This document shows, in pieces, positions 27,081-35,570 of a stretch of DNA of 44,617 nt (positions are counted from its first letter, which is position 1; every line of letters starts with the position of its first letter). The stretch comes from Methanobacteriota archaeon. GTDB lineage: Archaea; Thermoplasmatota; Poseidoniia; Poseidoniales; Thalassarchaeaceae. Position numbers and translations under genes: made by a program. The notes under the pieces were generated by a model. It ran no database searches, was not told the DNA's origin, and was given only the letters and a program-made list of their open reading frames with translations. The stretch lies in NCBI GenBank assembly GCA_002712285.1, contig PATC01000038.1, positions 1 through 44,617 on the forward strand, read 5' to 3'.

Positions 27081-27932
27081 ATGCATCTACCCTATTTCGG
27101 ATATGGATCAAATCTTAACGAAGACGATTGGAATCGAAATTCAAAACGAACTGCTTGGGGAAAGACAATCCTGCCCATAGAGGCCGCCTTCCTACTGGAT
27201 TATGCTCCAATCTACCACTATTTTTCAAGCACCCGAAATGGCGGTGCTCTAGACGTAATCCAAACACTTGGAGCAAGAACTCCAGGTGTACTTTTTGAGA
27301 TACAGGAAGGGGAACTCAATACTCTGAACAAAAAGGAAGGAGCACCGAATGCCTATCATCAAGAGCGAGTACATGTACAGACCATTAATGGTGAAATAAT
27401 TGAGGCCCTAACCTATATCGTCAACGATAATCAACGTAAGAATCAATTCGTGAAACCAACAACTGACTATGTCCAAGCCGTCCGGGATGGTTTGACTCGA
27501 TTTGGATTGGAAACCGAGATACAAGATAGTGCTGCAATAAATGATTGCAGCGCCGCATTATGCAATTATGTCTTCGTTTATGGAACGCTGCGAGAAGGTG
27601 AAGAGCGGGCATCATTAATGCGTGAAAATCGAATCGAACCATGGATTCCGGGGTTTGTGCACGGAGAATTAAGGGATTTGGGATTATACCCTGCTCTCAT
27701 TCAGGGCGAGGAACGCGTTCATGGTGAACTACACCAATACAGGCACATTACTGATATTCTCTGGCAATTAGACAGGATAGAGGGACACAAGAATGTTGGA
27801 GACCCCAATAATTTGTATGAACGCATACTTATCGATGTCATGACCGATACAGGAATCATACAAGCTTGGACATACCGAATGCGTGATAAAACGGGCGTTC
27901 GTATTGAATCCGGTGATTGGAAGAGTCGATGA
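27081..27932 (+). CDS. Tandem gamma-glutamylcyclotransferase (GGCT/AIG2-like) protein
   Basis: 283 residues from the ATG at 27081, ten bases after the hydrolase stop; longer frames overlap that gene. The N-terminal domain starts YFGYGSNLNEDDW, the standard GGCT substrate loop, and has LNKKEGAPNAYHQERV with the catalytic-position glutamate. A second GGCT-like domain begins near residue 160 with NYVFVYGTLREGEERASLM and includes LDRIEGHKNVG with its own glutamate. These enzymes cut gamma-glutamyl amides and release 5-oxoproline, so two domains in one chain may act on different amines. The pairing with an AspA/AstE-like hydrolase suggests turnover of an acylated or glutamylated amino compound (inference). 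Confidence 0.8.
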   Translation: MHLPYFGYGSNLNEDDWNRNSKRTAWGKTILPIEAAFLLDYAPIYHYFSSTRNGGALDVIQTLGARTPGVLFEIQEGELNTLNKKEGAPNAYHQERVHVQTINGEIIEALTYIVNDNQRKNQFVKPTTDYVQAVRDGLTRFGLETEIQDSAAINDCSAALCNYVFVYGTLREGEERASLMRENRIEPWIPGFVHGELRDLGLYPALIQGEERVHGELHQYRHITDILWQLDRIEGHKNVGDPNNLYERILIDVMTDTGIIQAWTYRMRDKTGVRIESGDWKSR

Positions 27933-27966
27933 ACGACCTTATGCAGTCTAGATTCTAGTGGGACAC

Positions 27967-28500
27967 ATGGCAGAGGTGCGAATTGGCATTGTGACTGTTT
28001 CAGACCGTGCGAGTGCAGGTATCTACGAAGACAGATCTGGACCCGAAATTCATCGTGTTCTCGAAAAGATTCTGATTACAGAATGGTTACCTATACAACG
28101 AATCATTCCTGATGAAAAAGAGATGATTGAATCTACGCTTATCTCTCTATGTGATGTAGAAGGATGTACCCTAATCGTCACGACTGGTGGCACTGGACCT
28201 TCTTTGAGAGATGTAACGCCTGAAGCTACGGAATCTGTATGTGATAGGATGATGCCGGGGTATGGTGAACTAATGCGTGCAATCTCACTTCGCCATGTAC
28301 CTACAGCTGTCCTTTCTCGACAGACGGCTGGACTCCGCGGTACGTGTCTTATTGTAAATTTACCAGGCTCTCCGAAAGCGATTAACGAAACACTACCCCA
28401 CCTTTTCGAATCAATACCTGCATGTATCGATCTGATGGGAGGGCCATTCATTGACACAGACCCTGAACATGTAGTGGCCTTCCGTCCAAATCACAAATAA
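27967..28500 (+). CDS. MogA/MoaB-type molybdopterin adenylyltransferase
   Basis: Activates molybdopterin by adenylation before molybdenum or tungsten insertion. It has 177 residues from the ATG at 27967 (a GTG at 27958 is possible). Family motifs are IGIVTVSDRASAGIYEDRSG at the N-terminus, the substrate loop TTGGTGPSLRDVTPEAT, and TCLIVNLPGSPKAINETL near the C-terminus. The length and the RGTCLIVNLPGSPKA segment fit MogA better than the shorter MoaB. No other molybdopterin gene is next to it; an E1-like/rhodanese protein lies at 38.8 kb. Confidence 0.88.
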   Translation: MAEVRIGIVTVSDRASAGIYEDRSGPEIHRVLEKILITEWLPIQRIIPDEKEMIESTLISLCDVEGCTLIVTTGGTGPSLRDVTPEATESVCDRMMPGYGELMRAISLRHVPTAVLSRQTAGLRGTCLIVNLPGSPKAINETLPHLFESIPACIDLMGGPFIDTDPEHVVAFRPNHK

Positions 28501-28543
28501 AGTCAGCCAAAGCATTCAACACCAGTGTATCAAAGCGGAGTGC

Positions 28544-29359
28544 ATGGCGAAACTGAAGAGCGGATTCGAACCCACGCGTGCCCAAGATGAACTACGTGAC
28601 ATCGAAGTCACTCTAGACTTCACCAAGAATGCGCTTGCCTCAGTACTATACCGCCAAGGTGACACGGTAATCCTCGCCTGTGTAACCAAAGAAAGATCCT
28701 TGCCGCGATGGTTCCCCCGAGATGCCACAAAGGGCTGGGTTCATGCTGAATACTCCCTGATGCCTGCTTCCACAGATTCTCGTTTCCGTCGAGAACGTAA
28801 TGGTGCCAAAGGTCGGACTCAGGAAATTGAGCGATTGATTGCGCGTTCACTACGCGCTGCGGTCGATCTTGAAGCCCTAGGACCTCTCGCATTGAACATT
28901 GATTGTGATGTCTTGAATGCAGATGGCGGAACTCGATGCGCATCCATAACCGCGGCCGGAATTGCTCTTCGACTCGCCATTCGTCGCCTGATTCAATCCG
29001 GCCAATGCTTACCCGCAGATGTTCGAGAAGCAGCGAAAGATTCTGGTGAAAACCCAGCCACTCTAAGCGAATCAGAGATGGTTAAGCATGAAATGACTGT
29101 AATGCCACATGATTTAGCTGCAATCAGTGTAGGACTCCTTGAAGGAGAAGTATACGCAGATCTCGATTACATGCTGGACAGTAACGCAGACGTCGACATG
29201 AACCTCGTTATGACTTCAAACGGAAAATTTGTCGAGGTCCAAGGAACCGGCGAGGAAGCAACTTATTCTGCAGATGAGTTGAATGCTCTAATATCATCCG
29301 GAACAAGCGCCATGTCTATCCTTTTTGAACTGCAACGGTCCACATTGGCAGATGTCTGA
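28544..29359 (+). CDS. rph: Bacterial-type RNase PH
   Basis: Phosphorolytic 3'-5' exoribonuclease that trims RNA, classically the 3' trailer of tRNA precursors. It is 271 residues long. The central block is nearly textbook RNase PH: TKGWVHAEYSLMPASTDSR, GRTQEIERLIARSLRAAVDL, NIDCDVLNADGGTRCASIT (phosphate-binding GGTR at about 128-131), then DLDYMLDSNADVDMNLVMT and GKFVEVQGTGEE. Archaeal exosome Rrp41 is a distant relative but lacks the GRTQEIxRLIxRSLRA and ADVDMN wording. An insert of about 25 residues (about 157-185, DVREAAKDSGENPATLSESE) is not in bacterial enzymes that I know. The tRNA-Phe gene starts 56 bases downstream on the same strand. Confidence 0.88.
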   Translation: MAKLKSGFEPTRAQDELRDIEVTLDFTKNALASVLYRQGDTVILACVTKERSLPRWFPRDATKGWVHAEYSLMPASTDSRFRRERNGAKGRTQEIERLIARSLRAAVDLEALGPLALNIDCDVLNADGGTRCASITAAGIALRLAIRRLIQSGQCLPADVREAAKDSGENPATLSESEMVKHEMTVMPHDLAAISVGLLEGEVYADLDYMLDSNADVDMNLVMTSNGKFVEVQGTGEEATYSADELNALISSGTSAMSILFELQRSTLADV

Positions 29360-29415
29360 ACAGACACTGAACACAACGCAAGCCTTGAAGGGCAATCCGT
29401 GATGGGCGGAACGCT

Positions 29416-29491
29416 GCGACGGTAACTCAGTTGGGAGAGTGCCAGACTGAAGATCTGGAAGTCGCCGGTTCAAGCCCGGCCCGTCGCACCA
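29416..29491 (+). tRNA. tRNA-Phe (anticodon GAA), CCA encoded
   Basis: A full cloverleaf folds by hand: acceptor GCGACGG with CCGTCGC (7 pairs), D arm ACTC/GAGT, anticodon stem CCAGA/TCTGG around loop CTGAAGA with anticodon GAA, variable loop AAGTC, T stem GCCGG/CCGGC with loop TTCAAGC, discriminator A. The terminal CCA is in the DNA (29489-29491). There is no intron. The gene lies 56 bases after rph on the same strand and two bases before the stop codon of the converging endonuclease IV-like gene. Confidence 0.96.
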
Positions 29492-29493
29492 TC

Positions 29494-30636
29494 TCAAAAG
29501 ATGTCATCCTCGTCCTCGTCTTCATCCTCGAAGTCGATTCGATTGTTGGCCGGCTTCGCTGTGGCCTTCTTCGCTGGTGCCTTAGCAGGAGTTTCTACCT
29601 TCTTAGTCACAGTATCTGCGGGTTCTGCAGTGGCTCCTTTACGAAGACGTGCCTGCTCCTGCTCACGAGCAAGGAGTTCTTCCGGGTCGAGTCCGGCTTC
29701 AAGTGCAAGCTTGTAACGACGTTCCTCCAAGGCACGGCGCTCAAGGAGTTTCTGCTTCGCCTTGTCATATTGTTGAAGCATATACATCGCATCATGTTCA
29801 AGTAACGGTGAATCTGAAATTACAGTGACGTCTAACCAGTCACCCTCTTCAGCAAGATATTCAGCAAGAGGTTCAAACTTGAGATCTGACTTCTTGAGTT
29901 GCGTGTAATGCATCGCATTACCACCACGGTGCTCAATTCCTGAGAAGTGACAGTAGAAGGTCTTCCCACCATACTGTTCTCGGACTTGATCGAAGAGTTC
30001 ACCGAAGTCCTCAGAAGTCCTCAATGAGCCATTACCACGTGCATGAATATGGGCCATATTGAGAACTGGTACAGTACCCTCTACATGGTTGACCACTTCG
30101 AGAACCTCGTCTAACGTACCCCAGAGTGACTGTTGCCCGCTTGTCTCAACTCCGATTAAAGTTGGATTATTTTCCAAAACCCATGGGAATGCAGCATAAT
30201 CAATCTCATCCTCCTCATTACCCCAAAGCTCACGACACCTTTCGACCACACCCTCAAGGATATTAGCGAGGTGTTCATTGGTCTCTCTTCCAGCCTTGCG
30301 TTCACCGTATGGTCCAACGTGGTAAGTGATATGTCGGGCATTGATTACTTTCGCCGCTTGAAGACTAGTTTCCATTTTCATCAGTGTGCGTTGTCGAGAT
30401 CGACGATCTCCAAGCAAATCAGCATAGTATGGGCCGTGCATATTCATCTCAAAATCGGATTTCCAAGACAATATACCGGCTTGCCAGTATTCGTTGAAAT
30501 GTTGTGGAGTCACGGTGCGAACAGTCTGAATCTCCATCGTCTCCAAGCCAAGTGCCGTTATGTCATCCATTCCTTCGACAATAGTGCGACCTTTACAGGA
30601 GAGAGGAACTCCTGCTGGTCCGAATCTCAATGGCAT
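29494..30636 (-). CDS. Endonuclease IV-like (AP endonuclease family) TIM-barrel protein
   Basis: Metal-dependent TIM-barrel enzyme of the xylose isomerase-like/endonuclease IV family that cuts DNA at abasic sites. It has 380 residues from the ATG at 30636, where the N-terminus RFGPAGVPLSCKGRTIVEGM matches archaeal homologues. Metal-ligand candidates lie at barrel-strand ends: FEMNMHGPYYADLL, HITYHVGPYGER, IGVETSGQQS, NMAHIHARGNG, FYCHFSGIEHRGGNAMH, and VISDSPLLEHDAM. After the barrel (about 300) come a charged helix, an alanine/lysine/proline linker and an acidic tail DFEDEDEDEDDIF. The tail is unusual and may be a docking site. A sugar-isomerase-type activity cannot be excluded. It converges on tRNA-Phe. 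Confidence 0.82.
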   Translation of the reverse strand: MPLRFGPAGVPLSCKGRTIVEGMDDITALGLETMEIQTVRTVTPQHFNEYWQAGILSWKSDFEMNMHGPYYADLLGDRRSRQRTLMKMETSLQAAKVINARHITYHVGPYGERKAGRETNEHLANILEGVVERCRELWGNEEDEIDYAAFPWVLENNPTLIGVETSGQQSLWGTLDEVLEVVNHVEGTVPVLNMAHIHARGNGSLRTSEDFGELFDQVREQYGGKTFYCHFSGIEHRGGNAMHYTQLKKSDLKFEPLAEYLAEEGDWLDVTVISDSPLLEHDAMYMLQQYDKAKQKLLERRALEERRYKLALEAGLDPEELLAREQEQARLRKGATAEPADTVTKKVETPAKAPAKKATAKPANNRIDFEDEDEDEDDIF

Positions 30637-30788
30637 GGCTAGCGCTCCCCGACCTCCCGTCGCACCGGGTGGGTGTTCAAAAGGGATGTTACGGCAATAA
30701 CCACGTTTCAAAAGAAGATTGGAGTAATTTTCTAATCCGAATATGAGTGAGACACCGTCTTAACCTCTTACACTCTCGACGTAGATAC

Positions 30789-33700
30789 ATGAAGAACGCG
30801 CAAGGCACTAGGCCCGCGATTGTTCTCGTAGTTTTACTATTGATTTCACCTATGATTCAGGCTGTAGAACCAAGTGTAAAATCTGATCCTGGGCCTGATC
30901 ATCATCTCCTTGGACTCCCTACTGACACCTATCCCATCAACGGATGGGGGCACCATCCCAACTATGAAACACACAACCAACAGAATGACGATTTACTCCG
31001 GCTCATACCATCTCAAGGTGATCCAGAAAATGCTTGGATTGCTCGTGCCAATTTACTAAGCCCAAGGGAGATTAGTAACATCGCTTGTATCCAGAACTCA
31101 TCAATTCCAGATGAATTAGGTCTCTCCGATATGAATTGGCTTTGGGGTCAATTCATCAGTCATGATATCGACTTCACTCTAACTCAGAATGGACGTGTTG
31201 ATGGTATACCAGAAAGGCTGGACATCGTAATCCCCGAAAGCGACCCTTGGATGGACCCTTCAGGAACAGGTAGTAATCTGATTATGATGTTCCGTTCACT
31301 CTACAATACATCAAATGAAAATGACACAGAGTCACGTGAACATCCTAACTCAGTAACTGGTTGGTTAGATGGTTCTGCAGTTTATGGATCGACACCAAGT
31401 GTAGCTTCTTGGTTACGATCTGGAGAAGGTGGCCGTCTCAAGGTTACTGAGAATACAAACGGACCTTTGCTCCCTCTGGCGGACCCTGATGACGATACAG
31501 CACCAGGAATGAGTTTTGTTGGATTCTCTGCTTCAGAGCGGTATATCGCTGGTGACTCACGAGCAAATGAGCATGCTGCTCTGACTGCTGTCCACATTCT
31601 GATGATCAGGGAACATAACCGAATTGCAGATCTCCTTCAAACTCAACATCCTAATTGGACTGATGAAGACATATATCAGGCTGCAAGAAAATATGTAACT
31701 GCCCTAATTCAGAAGGTAACTTACGATGAATATCTACCATCAATGGGTGTGCACCTTCCTGAATATCAAGGATTTGACCCAACTGTCGACCCAAGAATCA
31801 CGAATGCATTTGCGACCCTCTCATTCCGAATGGGTCATTCCCAAATTGGTGTTCTTACCGAAAGATTGCATGAGAATCGCTCTTCGATATCCTCGGGACC
31901 CATCGCTATGCATGATGGATTCTGGAACCCTAATTCATTAGTTACGGATGGAGGCATAGAACCCATCTTTCGTGGACTGGCTTATACTACCCAAGAGGCA
32001 AATGATGTAGGTTACATCGATGCTCTCAGAAATAGGATGTTTGGAATTCCAGGGAAAGGAGGAATGGATATGTGTGCTATCGACATACAACGTGGACGTG
32101 ACCATGGAATTCCAAATTATGGTAGTTATCGCCAATCACTTGGCCTATCTCCTGTTAACAACTGGTCAGATATCACTGACGACCCAGATACAATCCAAAA
32201 GATGGAACAAGCCTATCCTGACATCAATATCGCTGACCCGATAATGGCGATGTATGCTGAAGAACATCCCTCTGACGGAATTCTTGGAGAGAGTATGAAT
32301 GCACTGCTCCTAGACCAATTCTTGCGATTACGTGATGGTGACCCGCTTTTCTACCTAAACGATCCCGATCTTCAATCCTCAATAGAGGAGATTGAAACTA
32401 CGACTCTTACTGATATTATTCTGAGGAATAGCCGTATAGAAGCACTTCAATGCGACTCAATGTTTGCTGAAACTGATTTTGCCGCTATGGATTGTATCAA
32501 TGAGAACCTTGGAGAGGAAGTAATTCCAGACCCAGTTGTAATCATTGGTGAAAACGAGAAGGAATTCGTCCTCAACGCTCGCTTTACCGAACAAACCGAA
32601 CGCTCTGGACTAGATCAGATTAATCTCGGCCAACCGTTGGAATTCTCAAGTTACGGACCTGGTATTGCAGCAGAAGATTGTGACGGAGATGGACGCATTG
32701 ACCTCGCCATAGGAGCGATGTTTGATCAAGAAGGCTGGGAAACTGATGGACCTCCTACCGAAGGGAGAATGTACATGTATCGAAATATTGGAGACAATCG
32801 ATTCGTGGATATCACCGAAGCATCGGGGTTACCGATGGCCAACTCAACTTCTGTAGGCCTCACTTGGGCAGACTACGATTCTGACGGCGATATGGATCTA
32901 CATGTCGCCAACTTCGGCAATGTGAACTTGACAAGAGACGATACAGGTGCACCAAACGCACTCTACAAAAACAATGGAGACTGTAGCTTTGTGAACGTTG
33001 CACAGGAAGTAGGCATTGACAATTCAGGACATTCATCTAAGGGTATTTTCGCGGACTACGATCATGATGGAGATCTTGATCTATATTCCATGAATTTCGG
33101 GCAAGTCTCCGAGGCTCAGATGGCCATCAAGGAAGACACAAACATACTCTATCGTAATCTACTCAGAGAAAGTGGGATGGCGAATTTCGAACCAATTACT
33201 CTTGCGGCAGGAAATGTCGTAGGAGGGAGTATCTACCCAAGTGAAGAAGGAGAGATATACACAGGAGTTCCAACCTCGGTTGCCGTTAAAGCTCCAGAGA
33301 ATCCTTCCGCACAAATGGCAGTACATTCAGACTACGACCCCGAAGGAAATGGATCAGGAATGTCATGGGCTGGACTATTCCACGACATGGATTCCGATGG
33401 ATGGGAAGACATATTCATCGCCTCCGACTTTGGTTTCTCACCTATGTATCGAGGTAGCGAATCAGGCATATTTCAGAAAACTACTTTCGAAGACGGATTC
33501 ATTTATCCAGGCACTGGAATGGGAGTTCACGCTGGCGACATTGAGGGTGACGGGGACCTCGATATGTGCGTGAGCAACTATGGCCCCAACTTCCTCTGGA
33601 TTCAGGAAGAGCCTCGGAAGTGGGATGAAGTCGCGCACCAGAGAGGATTCTCAGAGAATGTTTTAGTCAACTGGGACTGCAGATTCATAGATGTTGATTT

Positions 33701-34373
33701 AGACGGTGATCTCGATCTCTGGTTTGGCGTAGGCCGAATCAATCCATTTACTGCCCTCAATAACAATTCACTATACATCAACGACGGTGATGGATACTTC
33801 GTGGATGGTATCGAACAAGCGAATCTATTGGATCAAGGCCGAACAATGGGTTCGACATGGGCCGATTTTGATGGAGATGGGGACCTAGACCTTGTCACTG
33901 GAGACACGAACCTCGGAGTTCGTTTCTTTGAGAATGATGCAGCACAACGTGAGGGAGTGTCCTGCGTTATTATCGACCCATATTCCGATGGTGAAGGGAG
34001 TATTCACATCGATGGCATCGGAGCTAATGTCGACTTCCACCTAAGTAACGGCAAGGTGGTCCGACAAGCAATCCTCACAGGCGCTGGATTCAGTGGATCT
34101 ACAGTAAGTGAAGCTCGACTGGGGGTCCCATCAGGTGGAGCAATCGAGAAAGTTGTAATCCATTGGAACGATGGAGAGACGACTACTGTTGAACGATTAT
34201 CAAATGACGGAATAATGAAAATCGCCTACAATCCAGATATGAATGATGAGCAAGAAACCTTCACCGTAGAAGCCGTTCTAATCCTGAGTATGCTGATTGT
34301 CATCGGTCTTCTGGTGATACGTACACGACTCTATAAAGAGGATGAGGACCACTTGTCTTCAGACCGAAAATGA
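30789..34373 (+). CDS. Surface protein: animal-type haem peroxidase + FG-GAP/VCBS repeats + ASPIC/UnbV domain
   Basis: 1194 residues from the ATG at 30789. The GTG at 30747 would put 14 residues before the signal peptide (about 8-25). The peroxidase domain spans about 40-555. By eye against myeloperoxidase it shows WGQFISHDIDFT with distal H125, a calcium-site DGSAVYGS (194-201), GDSRANEHAALTAVH with R258 and E261, REHNRIA, proximal H350 in SFRMGHSQI, and QRGRDHGIPNYGSYR. Seven DxDxDG-type calcium repeats (about 629-1035) would form a beta-propeller, followed by an ASPIC/UnbV-like domain (about 1070-1145, GIGANVDFHLSNGKV). A C-terminal TM (1160-1177) and short charged tail anchor it. It should sit outside the cell and oxidise halides or organics with peroxide (inference). 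The next operon starts 35 bases on. Confidence 0.85.
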   Translation: MKNAQGTRPAIVLVVLLLISPMIQAVEPSVKSDPGPDHHLLGLPTDTYPINGWGHHPNYETHNQQNDDLLRLIPSQGDPENAWIARANLLSPREISNIACIQNSSIPDELGLSDMNWLWGQFISHDIDFTLTQNGRVDGIPERLDIVIPESDPWMDPSGTGSNLIMMFRSLYNTSNENDTESREHPNSVTGWLDGSAVYGSTPSVASWLRSGEGGRLKVTENTNGPLLPLADPDDDTAPGMSFVGFSASERYIAGDSRANEHAALTAVHILMIREHNRIADLLQTQHPNWTDEDIYQAARKYVTALIQKVTYDEYLPSMGVHLPEYQGFDPTVDPRITNAFATLSFRMGHSQIGVLTERLHENRSSISSGPIAMHDGFWNPNSLVTDGGIEPIFRGLAYTTQEANDVGYIDALRNRMFGIPGKGGMDMCAIDIQRGRDHGIPNYGSYRQSLGLSPVNNWSDITDDPDTIQKMEQAYPDINIADPIMAMYAEEHPSDGILGESMNALLLDQFLRLRDGDPLFYLNDPDLQSSIEEIETTTLTDIILRNSRIEALQCDSMFAETDFAAMDCINENLGEEVIPDPVVIIGENEKEFVLNARFTEQTERSGLDQINLGQPLEFSSYGPGIAAEDCDGDGRIDLAIGAMFDQEGWETDGPPTEGRMYMYRNIGDNRFVDITEASGLPMANSTSVGLTWADYDSDGDMDLHVANFGNVNLTRDDTGAPNALYKNNGDCSFVNVAQEVGIDNSGHSSKGIFADYDHDGDLDLYSMNFGQVSEAQMAIKEDTNILYRNLLRESGMANFEPITLAAGNVVGGSIYPSEEGEIYTGVPTSVAVKAPENPSAQMAVHSDYDPEGNGSGMSWAGLFHDMDSDGWEDIFIASDFGFSPMYRGSESGIFQKTTFEDGFIYPGTGMGVHAGDIEGDGDLDMCVSNYGPNFLWIQEEPRKWDEVAHQRGFSENVLVNWDCRFIDVDLDGDLDLWFGVGRINPFTALNNNSLYINDGDGYFVDGIEQANLLDQGRTMGSTWADFDGDGDLDLVTGDTNLGVRFFENDAAQREGVSCVIIDPYSDGEGSIHIDGIGANVDFHLSNGKVVRQAILTGAGFSGSTVSEARLGVPSGGAIEKVVIHWNDGETTTVERLSNDGIMKIAYNPDMNDEQETFTVEAVLILSMLIVIGLLVIRTRLYKEDEDHLSSDRK

Positions 34374-34407
34374 CGGGTATCTCAAACCCTTACGGAGAGT
34401 GAAGACC

Positions 34408-35130
34408 ATGCAAGGCGATATAGAATCAGTAATCTCGGCATTCAAGCGCGGCAATCCAGTGCTGGTATTCGATTCCGCCTTCCGAGAACAAGAAACAGAC
34501 CTTCTATTTCCTGCTGTAACTGTAGATCCGGCAAATATGAGGCAACTCCGTCGAGATTGCGGAGGATTGCTTTTCTTAGCCATCGGTAATGAAATCGGTG
34601 AGAAATTTGGCTTACCATGGCTCCAAGATCTACACAGGCATGAACGTCTTGTTGAGGAACACCCTGTTCTGAGTCATCTAATTACGAACGACCTTCAATA
34701 TGATTCTAGATCTGCGTTTACGTTGAGTCTCAATCACCGTGAAACCTTCACAGGTATCACTGACAGGGATCGAGCGCTTACCACTCGACGATTCGCTGAA
34801 CTCTGGGTCGAACTCCAAGAAAATAATGCGAGTATCGAGGATTGCATGCAGGCCCTCGGTAAAGAATTCAGGACTCCGGGGCACATTCCCGTTTGCCGCG
34901 AGAGTCCTGGTGGAATCATGAATCGTCAAGGACATACTGAACTCGCTGTTGCCGTCGCACGGATGGCAGGACTACCTCCTGTCGTAATTGGTGCGGAGAT
35001 GCTTCAACCAGACGGAGATGTTGCACTTCCTGTTGAGGAGGCTATCGCCTATGGTAAGAAGCATGGCATCCCATTCGCAAGTGGCCAAGATATCCTTGAA
35101 GCGATGGGAAAAGTGGAGGATGAACAATGA
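34408..35130 (+). CDS. ribB: 3,4-dihydroxy-2-butanone 4-phosphate synthase
   Basis: Converts ribulose 5-phosphate into the four-carbon precursor of the riboflavin xylene ring and formate. It has 240 residues from the ATG at 34408, with GGAG upstream; the frame extends further but overlaps the peroxidase gene. Motifs are VLVFDSAFREQETDLLF (metal and substrate acidic residues), the LSLNHRETFTGITDRDRALT block, TPGHIPVCRESPGGIMNRQGHTE with the conserved histidine quoted in part as RQGHTELAVAVARMAGL, and PPVVIGAEML. No GTP cyclohydrolase II domain is attached, as usual in archaea. It overlaps ribL by 4 bases (ATGA), so the four rib genes are tightly coupled. Confidence 0.93.
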   Translation: MQGDIESVISAFKRGNPVLVFDSAFREQETDLLFPAVTVDPANMRQLRRDCGGLLFLAIGNEIGEKFGLPWLQDLHRHERLVEEHPVLSHLITNDLQYDSRSAFTLSLNHRETFTGITDRDRALTTRRFAELWVELQENNASIEDCMQALGKEFRTPGHIPVCRESPGGIMNRQGHTELAVAVARMAGLPPVVIGAEMLQPDGDVALPVEEAIAYGKKHGIPFASGQDILEAMGKVEDEQ

Positions 35131-35570
35131 CTCGCGTTATGGCTGTGGGTGTATTCGACCTGCTGCATGCAGGCCATCTTTACTATCTAGAAGAAGCAAA
35201 AGCTCTCGGTGACCATCTGACAGTAGTCATCGCTCATGATGATACTGTTCGTAAAAGAAAGCACGAACCTGTGACAGGTAGTGACCTACGATGCCGATTA
35301 GTAGCTGGCCTGAAACCCGTGGACAAAGCAATCATTGGGAATCATCCTGATATCCCAATTTACGCAATTCTCGACATCGTGAAGCCGGATATTATTGCTT
35401 TAGGCTATGACCAAGAGCATGCAGAGGGAAGAATTCGTGAGGACTTAATCGAACAGGGGTATAGTGAAATCGATGTTCGTCGAGTTAGTGGCCTATCGGA
35501 TGATCTCGATGGTACACGCAAAATTATTGCTCGAATTCTCGAAATGCGGACACAGAAGGAGGTTGAATGA
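35127..35570 (+). CDS. ribL: Archaeal FAD synthase (FMN adenylyltransferase)
   Basis: Transfers AMP from ATP (or a nucleotidyl group) to FMN to make FAD. It has 147 residues. The N-terminal VFDLLHAGHLYYLEEAKALG contains HAGH (14-17), the catalytic motif of the cytidylyltransferase-like fold. RKRKHEPVTG, ALGYDQEH and LDGTRKIIARIL follow, as in archaeal RibL. Bacterial RibF is longer and bifunctional. Its position inside the riboflavin genes, with 4-base overlaps on both sides, supports the flavin substrate over glycerol 3-phosphate or other nucleotidylation. Confidence 0.9.
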   Translation: MTRVMAVGVFDLLHAGHLYYLEEAKALGDHLTVVIAHDDTVRKRKHEPVTGSDLRCRLVAGLKPVDKAIIGNHPDIPIYAILDIVKPDIIALGYDQEHAEGRIREDLIEQGYSEIDVRRVSGLSDDLDGTRKIIARILEMRTQKEVE

